A stretch of 64,000 nucleotides of DNA from Candidatus Poribacteria bacterium (GTDB lineage Bacteria; Poribacteria; WGA-4E; PCPOR2b): positions 124,001-188,000 of the forward strand of contig PYIZ01000048.1 of NCBI GenBank assembly GCA_003635265.1, in the 5' to 3' direction. The notes under the pieces are model-generated. The model saw only the letters and a list, made by a program, of their open reading frames with translations. It had not been told where the DNA came from and did no database searches. Positions within the stretch are counted from its first letter, which is position 1. Every line of letters begins with the position of its first letter. Made by a program: the position numbers and the translations under genes. Positions 24,762 to 32,899 of the stretch are shown here, piece by piece.

Positions 24762-24790
24762 TTGACAATAAAGAAATTTATTCGCATAAT
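24762..24790 (+). promoter_or_regulatory. Rightward promoter for the DUF2442-gntR genes
   Basis: TTGACA at 24762-24767 and CATAAT at 24785-24790 are 17 bases apart, five or six matches to each sigma-70 element. Predicted initiation is near 24797, inside the palindromic operator candidate. The first rightward gene starts at 24934. Confidence 0.75.
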
Positions 24791-24795
24791 AGTAA

Positions 24796-24806
24796 TGGTC
24801 TGACCT
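24796..24806. promoter_or_regulatory. FadR-type GntR operator candidate TGGTCTGACCT
   Basis: An interrupted palindrome, GGTC-T-GACC, inside TGGTCTGACCT. It matches the TGGTCnGACC pattern of FadR-subfamily GntR regulators. It lies between the -10 elements of two divergent promoters, covering both predicted start sites, and a FadR/FCD-type regulator gene lies 480 bases to the right. This suggests autoregulation and control of the corrinoid operon. Confidence 0.6.
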
Positions 24807-24816
24807 TTGAGGCATA

Positions 24817-24845
24817 AGTTTAACCCAAAATTGAGGAATTGTAAA
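24817..24845 (-). promoter_or_regulatory. Leftward promoter for the corrinoid methyltransferase operon
   Basis: Read on the minus strand, TTTACA (24845-24840) and TAAACT (24822-24817) are 17 bases apart. Initiation would be near 24810, beside the operator candidate, giving a leader of about 100 bases before the ATG at 24709. Confidence 0.65.
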
Positions 24846-24933
24846 GCAAAATTTTTATTAAGGATTTGAATGCCTAAGATTTGTCGATTTTTCGGTATCA
24901 TAATACGGATGTATGTGGAGCAAGGAGGGCGGT

Positions 24934-25236
24934 ATGAGTCATCCAATATATCGCGTCGTTTTTTTTGAAATACAGGCACCTTACACACTTCGAGTCTGTT
25001 TTGATGACGATACGGAACAGATTATAGACTTTCAAGACACATTAAAAGGAGAATTGTTCGGGCCACTTCGCGATGGTTCCTTATTCAATCAAGTTCAGAT
25101 TGATCCAGAAGTCCATACGTTGGTATGGCCGAATGGGGCTGATTTTGATCCAGCGACCTTACATGATTGGCATGAGCATTTGCCGGAACTTAAGAGAATG
25201 GTCAAGGGCTGGTCTCTTGCAGAGACAACAGAATAG
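24934..25236 (+). CDS. DUF2442 family protein
   Basis: A 100-residue protein from the ATG at 24934, preceded by AAGGAGGG at ideal distance; an in-frame ATG 21 bases earlier lacks one. The sequence YTLRVCFDDDTEQIIDFQDTLKGELFGPLRD, followed by VWPNGADFDPATLHDW, is the DUF2442 signature. Genes of this family are often found beside DUF4160 or relaxase-type genes and may belong to toxin-antitoxin-like pairs. No DUF4160 partner is here; the next gene is a GntR regulator 47 bases on. Confidence 0.85.
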   Translation: MSHPIYRVVFFEIQAPYTLRVCFDDDTEQIIDFQDTLKGELFGPLRDGSLFNQVQIDPEVHTLVWPNGADFDPATLHDWHEHLPELKRMVKGWSLAETTE

Positions 25237-25283
25237 CATATTCACTACCAATACCATTCCGGCACTTTTCGTTATCGTATGTT

Positions 25284-26018
25284 ATGAAAACTCAAGAACA
25301 AGAAAAATTGGCGATGAAGGAGATGAAGCACGATACTCGCACCTCCGTGAGTGATGGGATTGTAGAACAAATGGTTGACCTTATTTCCCGGGACGTGCTA
25401 AAACCCGGAGACCGGTTGCCTTCTGAGAGAGAGTTGTGTAAGCGGTTGGGGGTGGGGCGGAGCTCCTTGAGAGAGGCGTTGCGGTCGCTCGCCGTCATGG
25501 GTATTATAGACGGACGGGTTGGAGATGGCACCTTTGTTTCTGACAGTAACAAGCGGTATCTGGAGAAAACGCTACAGTGGGGGTTGCTGCTTGACCGCAA
25601 AAGGGTTCAAGACCTTATTGAAACGCGGCTTATGCTGGAATCCCAGACAGCATTTCTGGCTGCGCAGCGGGTCACAGCGGAGAATATTGAAACGATCGAG
25701 GAGACCCTGCGAGGGATGGAAGCATCGATCGGGCAGCCTGAGAAATACTTGGAATTTGATTTACAATTTCACCTGACCATTGCGCGCGCAACACAAAATT
25801 CGATACTCTACAGCCTTCTGAGCATGATACGGGGTTATCTGCAAGAGTGGATTAAGGGAAGTCTCGCTGAGTCGTCAACAGGTGAGGAGACGCGGGCGAA
25901 GCTATCCTTGAAGGAGCACCAGAAAATCCTTGATGCCCTCCGAAAGGGAGAGGCGGATCAGGCGCAGCAGGCGATGACCGAACACATTCTCTCCAGTAGC
26001 GTTGACCTTCAGAGATGA
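25284..26018 (+). CDS. GntR family transcriptional regulator, FadR/FCD subfamily
   Basis: A 244-residue repressor or activator. The winged helix (about 18-85) contains LKPGDRLPSERELCKRLGVG followed by RSSLREALRSL, the GntR recognition region. The C-terminal all-helical FCD domain has the metal-ligand set expected of this subfamily: EFDLQFHLTIARAT, LKEHQKIL and MTEHILSS. The effector is likely a small carboxylate. The exact start is uncertain, since ATGs at 25284, 25314 and 25323 are all possible. A FadR-like operator lies upstream between divergent promoters, so it probably controls itself and the leftward corrinoid operon. Confidence 0.9.
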   Translation: MKTQEQEKLAMKEMKHDTRTSVSDGIVEQMVDLISRDVLKPGDRLPSERELCKRLGVGRSSLREALRSLAVMGIIDGRVGDGTFVSDSNKRYLEKTLQWGLLLDRKRVQDLIETRLMLESQTAFLAAQRVTAENIETIEETLRGMEASIGQPEKYLEFDLQFHLTIARATQNSILYSLLSMIRGYLQEWIKGSLAESSTGEETRAKLSLKEHQKILDALRKGEADQAQQAMTEHILSSSVDLQR

Positions 26019-26049
26019 TGTAAAGATTATCTTTGGTAAGGGGTTTCAA

Positions 26050-26250
26050 ATGAAACAAAATAAATTACCCCAAAATTGGGATGAAAAACGGGTGCAACAA
26101 GTCATCACCCACTACAAGAAACAGACAGAGGATGAAGCCACTGATGAAGATGAGGCTGCCTTCGGAGATGCTACATCCCAAACGGTTATACAAATCCCCC
26201 AAGAATTACTTCCTATCGTTCGTAAATTGCTCGCCGAACATTTAGGTTGA
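26050..26250 (+). CDS. Small acidic protein, antitoxin-like, function unknown
   Basis: A 66-residue protein from the ATG at 26050 (AAGGGG upstream), starting MKQNKLPQNWDEKRVQQVIT and continuing HYKKQTEDEATDEDEAAFGD, then a short hydrophobic tail, IPQELLPIVRKLLAEHLG. Small proteins of the LPxxWDExRVxxVIxHYExQ type recur in cyanobacteria and relatives, commonly near toxin genes, but no toxin frame is adjacent. It begins 31 bases after the GntR gene and its stop overlaps the end of the convergent epimerase gene. Confidence 0.6.
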   Translation: MKQNKLPQNWDEKRVQQVITHYKKQTEDEATDEDEAAFGDATSQTVIQIPQELLPIVRKLLAEHLG

Positions 26251-26961
26251 GTCAGTGACCCGCCGGAAGTAATCCTCAAGCCCACCCATGGGCGTGAATC
26301 CTAGTATCCGTTTCGCTTTCTCAACCTGATATTTTCCCTGCGCGAAATAACTCAGTAGGTTGAAGGACTGGAAGTTGCCGGGCACAGATTCAATCTCTAA
26401 AGCCAAGCGACAGGCGTGTTGCAGATCTTCCCACACCACTGTGAAGGGCGGAAAATCGCCTTGGGCAGCCTCCGTTGGCTTAGAACCGAGACCATTAAAG
26501 AGGAAACAGACGGTTTGAATATCGTATGTCCGCGAGAAAATCTCACATATCTCCATGCTGAGATACTTGGTAATCCCATAATATCCCACGCCCGGTGCCC
26601 GTGGCACATCATCAAGATCAAATTCGGGATCGTATGCGTGGCGGATTGATTGGGGTCCGGTGTGAACCACCTTCTTAATCCCAAGTTCGGCGGCGGCTTT
26701 CATCACGTGATATGCCCCCTTCGTGCTCACCTCAAAACTGATCACCGGATCATCGCGGAGGACAGCGAAGTTCATGATGGCGTCCATCCCACGGCATACC
26801 TCCAATACATCCGGATATGAGGTTATATCAACATTGATAATCGGTTTTCCATCTGGATGCGGCACAATATCCGAAAGATACAGATCGTAATCCTTTTCCA
26901 AGTCTGGCGTGACGTAAGGAGCGATATTGCCAGATGCACCCAAGACAAGCACTTTTTTCAT
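26242..26961 (-). CDS. NAD-dependent epimerase/dehydratase family protein
   Basis: A 239-residue extended short-chain dehydrogenase. The Rossmann motif is VLGASGNIAPY near the N-terminus, followed by an acidic NAD-selective end of strand 2 (LYLSDIVPH) and the YxxxK pair in GYYGITKYLSMEI. The protein is shorter than typical sugar epimerases. GGAG precedes the ATG. It shares strand and family with the next gene upstream (27104-27865), 142 bases away, and the two could act on related substrates. Confidence 0.87.
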   Translation of the reverse strand: MKKVLVLGASGNIAPYVTPDLEKDYDLYLSDIVPHPDGKPIINVDITSYPDVLEVCRGMDAIMNFAVLRDDPVISFEVSTKGAYHVMKAAAELGIKKVVHTGPQSIRHAYDPEFDLDDVPRAPGVGYYGITKYLSMEICEIFSRTYDIQTVCFLFNGLGSKPTEAAQGDFPPFTVVWEDLQHACRLALEIESVPGNFQSFNLLSYFAQGKYQVEKAKRILGFTPMGGLEDYFRRVTDST

Positions 26962-26976
26962 AACTGAATTCTCCTA

Positions 26977-27006
26977 TGTGTGAAACGTGAAACGTAAAAC
27001 GTGATT
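26977..27006. repeat. Tandem ACGTGAAA/ACGTAAAA motif
   Basis: Between the two epimerase genes the sequence repeats GTGAAACGTGAAACGTAAAA then CGTGATT. Similar runs occur near 4984, 14063, 48966, 57801 and 60552, always in short intergenic gaps. No function is known to me. Confidence 0.5.
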
Positions 27007-27103
27007 GCGTAGAGCCCCTTCCAACCTTCCTTTGCTTCCATTTTTCCCTCTCTCCACCCGTAGCAACAAGGTCCAAACGGTCCATCTTTTTTTAACCTTT
27101 ACG

Positions 27104-27865
27104 CTACACAGATGAGTCGGAGGGCTTTAGGTAGAGGTTCTGAAAATTGTAGGTGGGGTCATATCCGATCCCCCGTGCTTGGTCGATCAGAAATTTAGGG
27201 TTGGGAATATCCGCACAGATATGATACACCGCCCACCGTTGCGCCCACCATGCGCTGTTGCTACTGTTGCGATTCAAGACGCAGCGGAACGCACCCGCGG
27301 CATCCCGGATATCGAGCCACGCAAGGTTTGGCGTTTCCCCCTGCACCGTTTCCTCAAGCACCAACTCGCCCAACCGCAGCCCTGTTACCGTAACGAGGTG
27401 TTCCCGCGCAAACTCGCGAGCGGTCAACTCACCCAGATACTTCGTCATCTCCACAATTTCCGGCGATGGGAGGGGCTTCCAAAGCTCAGTAATATACACG
27501 TCGTCGGGATAGTTGTTGAAAATAGATAGGGTGCTCGCATAGATAAGTCGCTTTATCCCCGCTTCAACCGCTGCGCTAAAGAGAACGTGTGTGCCTCGCG
27601 TTGCCAAGTCGAGCAGCATCTGCTCACGCTTTATTTCCTCCGATGGCAGATCGGTCGGCGGTGCGCCGGTATGAATCAGAGTATCAACCCCTCTAACTAC
27701 CTCCCACGAATCATCGGTATCCAAAATATTTCCCTGAATAAAATCGCAGCCCTCTGCTACGTCGACCGGTACACTGTCCATGAGGCGAATACTATGGTCA
27801 TCCTTCAATTCACTCGCTATTGTCTGTGCCAGTTGACTGGATGCACCGGTAATGAGAATGTTCAT
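27104..27865 (-). CDS. NAD-dependent epimerase-like protein with altered YxxxK motif
   Basis: A 253-residue extended SDR with the Rossmann motif ITGASSQLAQTIASEL and the acidic LMDSVP that follows. The catalytic YxxxK site reads VEMTKYLGEL, so the Lys is present but the Tyr four residues before it is Val. The serine region (ASTLS) is intact. Activity may be reduced or rely on another residue. AAAGGAG lies before the ATG. It is the first gene of a two-gene leftward unit with the other epimerase. Confidence 0.82.
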   Translation of the reverse strand: MNILITGASSQLAQTIASELKDDHSIRLMDSVPVDVAEGCDFIQGNILDTDDSWEVVRGVDTLIHTGAPPTDLPSEEIKREQMLLDLATRGTHVLFSAAVEAGIKRLIYASTLSIFNNYPDDVYITELWKPLPSPEIVEMTKYLGELTAREFAREHLVTVTGLRLGELVLEETVQGETPNLAWLDIRDAAGAFRCVLNRNSSNSAWWAQRWAVYHICADIPNPKFLIDQARGIGYDPTYNFQNLYLKPSDSSV

Positions 27866-27996
27866 CGAATTATCTCCTTTGCATTTTTATTCATCATATC
27901 AGACAACCCCGAACCTGTCAATTTTTTTCCTTTCCCCTAGTGAAAGATGGTATAATATTCTGAGTTACCATCTTAAAAAAACAGCGTTTGGGAAAC

Positions 27997-28059
27997 GTAG
28001 GGAACACAGATGCCGTTCTCCCGATTCTATCGGGACTTCGCGGGATCTGCGTTCCCTAC
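27997..28059. repeat. Degenerate 28-bp-family palindrome split by a CCCGAT...ATCGGG hairpin
   Basis: The outer arms GTAGGGAACACAGA and TCTGCGTTCCCTAC are those of the 28-bp family. Between them lies another dispersed hairpin, TCCCGATTCTATCGGGA at 28019-28035. One repeat has apparently been inserted into, or built around, the other. It lies just upstream of the fadN-type gene. Confidence 0.7.
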
Positions 28060-28083
28060 TGCTGGTATTAGAAAGGATAGCCC

Positions 28084-30414
28084 TTGCAAAACGGTCAATA
28101 TCGTCAAATCAAGAGAGTTGCTGTGGTTGGGGCAGGCACAATGGGGTCTCAGATTGCCGCCCATGTTGCCAACGTGGGGATTCCGTGCGATCTGCTGGAT
28201 ATCCCGCCCGCGGAACTTACCGCCGAGGAACGTGCTAATCGCTTAACGCTCGACAGTCCCGCTGTGCGGAATCGGATCGCACAAGCAGCTCTGGATCGGA
28301 TGAGAAGCGCGAAAACCCGCTCGCCGTTTTACGCCCCTGATGTTGCAGAGCTGATTCGGGTTGGCAACTTTCACGATCACGCCGAATGGTTGGCGGATGC
28401 GGACTGGATTATTGAAGCGGTGGTCGAAAACCTTGATGTCAAGAAGCAGGTGCATGAACAGATTGACCAGCATCGCAGGCGCGGCACACTTGTGAGTTCC
28501 AATACCTCTGGGATTTCGATTCGTGCAATCGCTGAAGATCTTCCGGAGGACTATCAGGAATGCTTCCTCGGCACACATTTCTTCAATCCACCGCGCTATA
28601 TGTACCTAATTGAACTCATTCCGACGGATACAACCCGTCCGGATCTGGTAGAATTTATCTCTGATTTTGCGGAACACACGCTTGGCAAAGGAATCGTCCA
28701 TTGTAAAGATACGCCGAACTTTATCGCGAACCGAATCGGCGTTTTCTCCCTCCTGCACACCGTCCACCTGATGCTTGAAGAGGGGTATACGATTGACGAG
28801 GTGGATGCGGTTACGGGCCCACCGATGGGGCGTCCAAGAAGCGCGACCTTCCGCTTGGTAGACATCATTGGGCTTGATGTGCTCGTGGATGTCGCGAACA
28901 ACGTCTATGAGAATGCAACTAACCATGAGCAGCGCGAGTTTTTTCAGGTGCCCGATTTTATCTTACAGATGGTTGAAAAGGGGTGGCTCGGCGAAAAAAC
29001 TGGGGGCGGCTTCTATCAGAGACGCCGCGGGGAAAACGGCAGCGAAATCTGGACCTTGGACTATAATACGCTCGAATATGGACCCCGTTCAGAGGTCCGG
29101 TTTGATTTGATCAATGAGGTCAGACGAATTGCCGACGCGGGAGAGCGGTTGAAGCGACTGATTAATAGCGATGACCGTGCGGGGCAGTTTGCGTGGAAAT
29201 GCCTCAGCCATACGATGCGCTATGCGGCATCACGTATCCCCGAAATCTCGGACGATCTGGAGAGTATTGACAATGTGATGAAGTGGGGATTCAATTGGGA
29301 ACTTGGCATTTTTGAGGCGTGGGACGCGATCGGTATGCCGGAATCCGTTGAACGGATGAAAGCAGAGAGCTATGCGATTCCGCCACTGGTCGGAAATCTG
29401 CTGGATTCAGGACGTACCTCGTTTTACAAAACATCCTCCAACAGCCAGCCTATGAAATCCAATCCAGACGCAAGCCTCATTGACATGGGCGATGGTGTCC
29501 TATGCCTTGAATTTCACAGCAAGATGAACACGATTGATAACCCAAGCATTGAGATGATGTTTGAAGCCGTTGATGAGGTGGAGCGCAATTTTGAGGGACT
29601 CGTCATCGGGAATCACGCGGATAACTTCTCCGTCGGTGCGAATCTTGCCCTGATGCTTGAACGGGCTCGAAACAGGGACTGGGAAGCGCTTGAAGGGATG
29701 ATCTCCGCCTACCAAAGGGCGAATATGAGATTCAGACTTTCCTCCAAGCCTGTGGTCGCTGCCCCCGCGGGTATGGCGTTGGGTGGCGGATGCGAAATCG
29801 CATTCGGAGCAGATCGAATCTGCGCTGCTGCCGAAACTTACATCGGTCTGGTTGAGGTGGGTGTTGGGCTTATCCCGGCTGCAGGGGGCGTGAAGGAAAT
29901 GGCGATCCGCTGCCTAGAGGGCGTTCCGTTGGATGCGGACACTGACCCCTTTCCGCACTTTAAGCGTGCCTTTGAAACCATCGCCTACGCCAAGGTGTCT
30001 GAGAGTGCTGCGGGCGCAAAGCAGCTCGGCTATCTCCGCGATACCGACACTGTTTCAATCAATCGGGCGCATCACCCTCACGATGCCAAGCAGCTGGTAC
30101 TGACGATGGCAGCAGATGGATATCAGGAACCTCAACCGAGACAGGTATTTGTGATGGGCAAAACGGGGCTTACGCAATTGAAATCGGAGATCGATCTTGC
30201 GCAGCGTGCTGGGCAGTTCAGCGGCCACGACGTGAAGATCTTGAATCAACTCGCGTTCGTCCTTTGTGGTGGGGAACTTTCAGTTCCGCAATATGTATCC
30301 GAGGACCATCTCCTTGCACTTGAGCGTGAAGCGTTTCTCAGACTCTGTGGTGAGGAGAAAACACATCAGCGGATCGAATACACCCTCAAGACAGGGAAGC
30401 CGTTGAAGAATTAA
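28084..30414 (+). CDS. 3-Hydroxyacyl-CoA dehydrogenase / enoyl-CoA hydratase fusion (FadN type)
   Basis: A 776-residue beta-oxidation enzyme. Domain order is dehydrogenase first (GAGTMGSQIAAHVANVGI near residues 17-34; catalytic His in GTHFFNPPRYMYLIE), then the two helical 3HCDH domains, then an enoyl-CoA hydratase/isomerase domain (about 460-650; oxyanion-hole GGGCEIAFGADRIC and EVGVGLIPAAGG). This is the FadN order of Bacillus rather than FadB/FadJ of Escherichia coli. Translation starts at TTG 28084, with AAGGA upstream. The partner thiolase and acyl-CoA dehydrogenase are absent from the window. The gene stands alone between two palindromes. Confidence 0.92.
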   Translation: MQNGQYRQIKRVAVVGAGTMGSQIAAHVANVGIPCDLLDIPPAELTAEERANRLTLDSPAVRNRIAQAALDRMRSAKTRSPFYAPDVAELIRVGNFHDHAEWLADADWIIEAVVENLDVKKQVHEQIDQHRRRGTLVSSNTSGISIRAIAEDLPEDYQECFLGTHFFNPPRYMYLIELIPTDTTRPDLVEFISDFAEHTLGKGIVHCKDTPNFIANRIGVFSLLHTVHLMLEEGYTIDEVDAVTGPPMGRPRSATFRLVDIIGLDVLVDVANNVYENATNHEQREFFQVPDFILQMVEKGWLGEKTGGGFYQRRRGENGSEIWTLDYNTLEYGPRSEVRFDLINEVRRIADAGERLKRLINSDDRAGQFAWKCLSHTMRYAASRIPEISDDLESIDNVMKWGFNWELGIFEAWDAIGMPESVERMKAESYAIPPLVGNLLDSGRTSFYKTSSNSQPMKSNPDASLIDMGDGVLCLEFHSKMNTIDNPSIEMMFEAVDEVERNFEGLVIGNHADNFSVGANLALMLERARNRDWEALEGMISAYQRANMRFRLSSKPVVAAPAGMALGGGCEIAFGADRICAAAETYIGLVEVGVGLIPAAGGVKEMAIRCLEGVPLDADTDPFPHFKRAFETIAYAKVSESAAGAKQLGYLRDTDTVSINRAHHPHDAKQLVLTMAADGYQEPQPRQVFVMGKTGLTQLKSEIDLAQRAGQFSGHDVKILNQLAFVLCGGELSVPQYVSEDHLLALEREAFLRLCGEEKTHQRIEYTLKTGKPLKN

Positions 30415-30417
30415 GTT

Positions 30418-30445
30418 GTAGGGAACGCAGATTTGCGTTCCCTAC
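30418..30445. repeat. 28-bp palindrome, GCAGATTTGC core (one change)
   Basis: Same unit as at 10423-10450 but with C to T at the centre of the second half. It lies 4 bases beyond the stop codon of the FadN-type gene, and 20 bases before the next start codon. Confidence 0.85.
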
Positions 30446-30464
30446 GAACTCAGGTGATTACGCT

Positions 30465-31307
30465 ATGAAATTTGGTGAGTTTGAACTTTTTGTGGTAAGC
30501 GATGGCACATTCCGACTGGACGGGGGTGCTATGTTCGGCACAATACCGAAGGTGTTGTGGGAACGCACAAATCCTGCTGATGATCGCAACCGAATCGTGA
30601 TGGGGCTAAACTGTCTGTTGATTCGGACGCCGACCGAGAACATTCTGGTAGATACTGGACTTGGGGCTGCCTACGATGAAAAATTCGCTTTTCTGTACGG
30701 TGTTGATAAATCCGAGACGGATTTGCTGAGAAGTCTTGCAGCGGCAGGGGTACAGGCGACGGATATCAACAAAGTCATTTTAAGCCACCTGCATTTCGAT
30801 CACGCTGGCGGAAATTGCTTTCAGAAGGAAGCCGGGGAATTTGAACCCACATTCCCGAACGCTGTCTACTACATCAATCAAGGTGAGTTGGCGTATGCAA
30901 AGGAGCCTGACCCACGCAGCAGCCCCAGCTATCTCCCATATACTTGGGAGTCGCTTGAAAAACGGGGACAGCTTGCGCTTATCTCTGGGGATGAGGAGGT
31001 TGCCCCCGGCGTGATAATACTGCCTGCACCGGGACATACACCAAACCATCAGATTGTTAGGGTGAAATCGGGCGGATTGACAGCGTGTTTTCTGGCGGAC
31101 TTGGTCCCGACACCTTCGCATCTAAAAACACATTATGTCATGGGATTCGATCTCGATGCTTTGACTGCAATGAAAAACAAGGAACGGGTATTAAAACAGG
31201 CGCAGGCAGAAAACTGGCTACTCATTTTTGAACATTCACCGGATATCAAAGCAGGTTACTTGACTGAAGACCTGAAAATTGAACCAGTCGAACTTGCTTC
31301 ACTGTGA
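30465..31307 (+). CDS. Metallo-beta-lactamase fold hydrolase
   Basis: A 280-residue MBL-fold protein with the metal-binding HxHxDH motif in LSHLHFDHAGGN, the later GHTPNHQIV (His) and FLADLVPTPSH (Asp), all in family order. The spacing and the N-terminal LFVVSDGTFRLDGGAMFG resemble the lactonase-like branch that includes quorum-quenching AHL lactonases. Substrate and location are not determined; no signal peptide is seen. It follows the FadN-type gene by 50 bases on the same strand, with a palindrome between. Confidence 0.88.
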   Translation: MKFGEFELFVVSDGTFRLDGGAMFGTIPKVLWERTNPADDRNRIVMGLNCLLIRTPTENILVDTGLGAAYDEKFAFLYGVDKSETDLLRSLAAAGVQATDINKVILSHLHFDHAGGNCFQKEAGEFEPTFPNAVYYINQGELAYAKEPDPRSSPSYLPYTWESLEKRGQLALISGDEEVAPGVIILPAPGHTPNHQIVRVKSGGLTACFLADLVPTPSHLKTHYVMGFDLDALTAMKNKERVLKQAQAENWLLIFEHSPDIKAGYLTEDLKIEPVELASL

Positions 31308-31317
31308 GGATAGATAT

Positions 31318-31382
31318 GATACCCTCACTATCAAATCATAAATTTTGCGGACAAACTCACGGCCGAAAGGAAAAAACAGAAA
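31318..31382 (+). repeat. Upstream part of the PhyH-HEAT duplication, copy 1
   Basis: The 65 bases before the first PhyH-HEAT gene align with 33876-33937 before the second (both begin TGATACCCT and end in a GCCGAAAGGAAAAA ribosome-site region). The duplicated unit therefore includes the leader, not only the coding sequence. Confidence 0.75.
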
Positions 31383-32765
31383 ATGGTAGATAAGAAATAC
31401 CTTCTCACTGACGATCAGATGCGCCACTTTATCGTTAATGGTTATGTGATCGTCAACACAGATCTCCCAGCGAGTTTTCACGATTTCATTTACGAGCGAA
31501 CAGAAGAGGTGTTTGAAAAGGAGGGCAATCCGGGGAATAATCTGTTGCCTCGAATCCCTGAGGTCCAAACCGTTTTTGATAATAAGTGGGTTATCGGTGG
31601 GTTGATCAGTGTTTTGGGCGAGGATTATTATATGCAGCCTCATCGCCACCCCCACTTCAATCGACCAAATAGTGAAGGGCAGCGGATGCACCAAGATGGT
31701 GGCAGACGCTGGTCGCATCACACGCGAAGATTGTTGGTTTTTTACTATCCACAGGATACACCTATAGAGCTGGGCCCCACCGGAATCGTTCCGGGGAGTC
31801 ACTACTATAATACCCCTGACGGCGCTACCGTCAGCGACGAACTCCCGGTCTGTGGCAAAGCTGGCACGGTTGCCATTGTGAACTATGATCTCTGGCATCG
31901 CGGTATGCCGAATTGTACCGACAAGAACCGCTACATGATGAAGTTCCTCTTTGCTCGCATGTCAGAGCCGGAGTCGCCTTCATGGAACAATGAAAAGATG
32001 GAGTGGGATCAGAGTGAGCCGATCGGTAAAGATGCACATCAAAAGATGTTCCAGCACGTTTGGGACTGGCATCACGGAAAGACAAACGGAGATACACCGA
32101 GCAACGGTCAATCTAAGAAGTCCGTATCAAAACTGATTAAAGCCATGGGGGATGATTCGGAGTCAAAAGGTCTCAACGCTGCTTATGCGTTAGGCGAATT
32201 TGGGGAATCAGTTGTGCCTGTGTTGATGGAAGCGTTTGAGGACGAATCCGAGACGGTGCGGCGGAATGCGTATTATGCGTTGAATGCGATCGGTGCGCCT
32301 GCGGTTGATCCACTTATAGGTAACTTGACACATCTAGATTCACAGGTGCGTGAGACCGCTGCGGAGGCGTTGGGCGATATTGGTCGTTTCGCACAACCTG
32401 CTGTTCCGGGATTAGTGGGAGTGTTAGAGGATGAATCGGAGGAAGTTCGTTCCCGTGCAGCGGAGGCGTTGGGCACCGTCAGTCAAGGGGATTCAACAGC
32501 CATTTCCGCATTAAGCGCAGCATTACAGGATAAGGATGAACGGGTTCGACGGGATGCAATCCTCGCATTGGCGCGGATTGGTTCCCACGCGGTTGATGCC
32601 GTTGACGCGTTGGGAGGGATGTTTTCCGATGACAACCGGTATGTGCGCGGCGACACGGTTCATGCTTTGTATCGCATCGGTACGCCGAAAGCGAAGGAGG
32701 TTCTACTTCAATTTCTGATGAGGACTCGGTGGTGTCCTCTGACCAGTCGTGAAAGCACGCATTAG
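31383..32765 (+). CDS. PhyH-HEAT fusion protein, copy 1
   Basis: A 460-residue protein. Residues 1-240 form a PhyH-type Fe(II)/2-oxoglutarate oxygenase: RMHQDGGRRW carries the HxD ligands, IVPGSHYYNT the conserved turn, and NYDLWHRGMPN the distal His. Residues from about 250 are HEAT/PBS-lyase-like helical repeats of 31-37 residues (AAYALGEFGESVVPVLMEAF, AAEALGDIGRFAQPAVPGLV, and so on), at least six of them. HEAT repeats usually bind proteins, so the oxygenase may be directed to a protein partner or substrate. A close paralogue with the same architecture lies 1.2 kb downstream. Confidence 0.92.
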   Translation: MVDKKYLLTDDQMRHFIVNGYVIVNTDLPASFHDFIYERTEEVFEKEGNPGNNLLPRIPEVQTVFDNKWVIGGLISVLGEDYYMQPHRHPHFNRPNSEGQRMHQDGGRRWSHHTRRLLVFYYPQDTPIELGPTGIVPGSHYYNTPDGATVSDELPVCGKAGTVAIVNYDLWHRGMPNCTDKNRYMMKFLFARMSEPESPSWNNEKMEWDQSEPIGKDAHQKMFQHVWDWHHGKTNGDTPSNGQSKKSVSKLIKAMGDDSESKGLNAAYALGEFGESVVPVLMEAFEDESETVRRNAYYALNAIGAPAVDPLIGNLTHLDSQVRETAAEALGDIGRFAQPAVPGLVGVLEDESEEVRSRAAEALGTVSQGDSTAISALSAALQDKDERVRRDAILALARIGSHAVDAVDALGGMFSDDNRYVRGDTVHALYRIGTPKAKEVLLQFLMRTRWCPLTSRESTH

Positions 32766-32829
32766 GCAGTAGAATTAAACAACAGGACTTACGCCGTAGA
32801 AGGACAAAGACGTAAGGAATTGTATGCGT

Positions 32830-32857
32830 GTAGAGAACAACGATCGTTGTTCCCTAC
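32830..32857. repeat. 28-bp palindrome, AACGATCGTT core variant (one change)
   Basis: GTAGAGAACAACGA followed by TCGTTGTTCCCTAC. It matches the perfect copy at 53131-53158 except for one base in the left arm. It is in the convergent gap between PhyH-HEAT copy 1 and the GspC/PilP-like gene. Confidence 0.85.
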
Positions 32858-32899
32858 GAATTATGGAGGCTGAATCGCTTGTCCACGGGGATTTTAAGA

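Noticed and set aside
24710..24845. Cobalamin or SAM riboswitch in the leader of the corrinoid operon
   Set aside because: The leader is only about 100 bases, AT-rich and without a B12 box or SAM-type helices.
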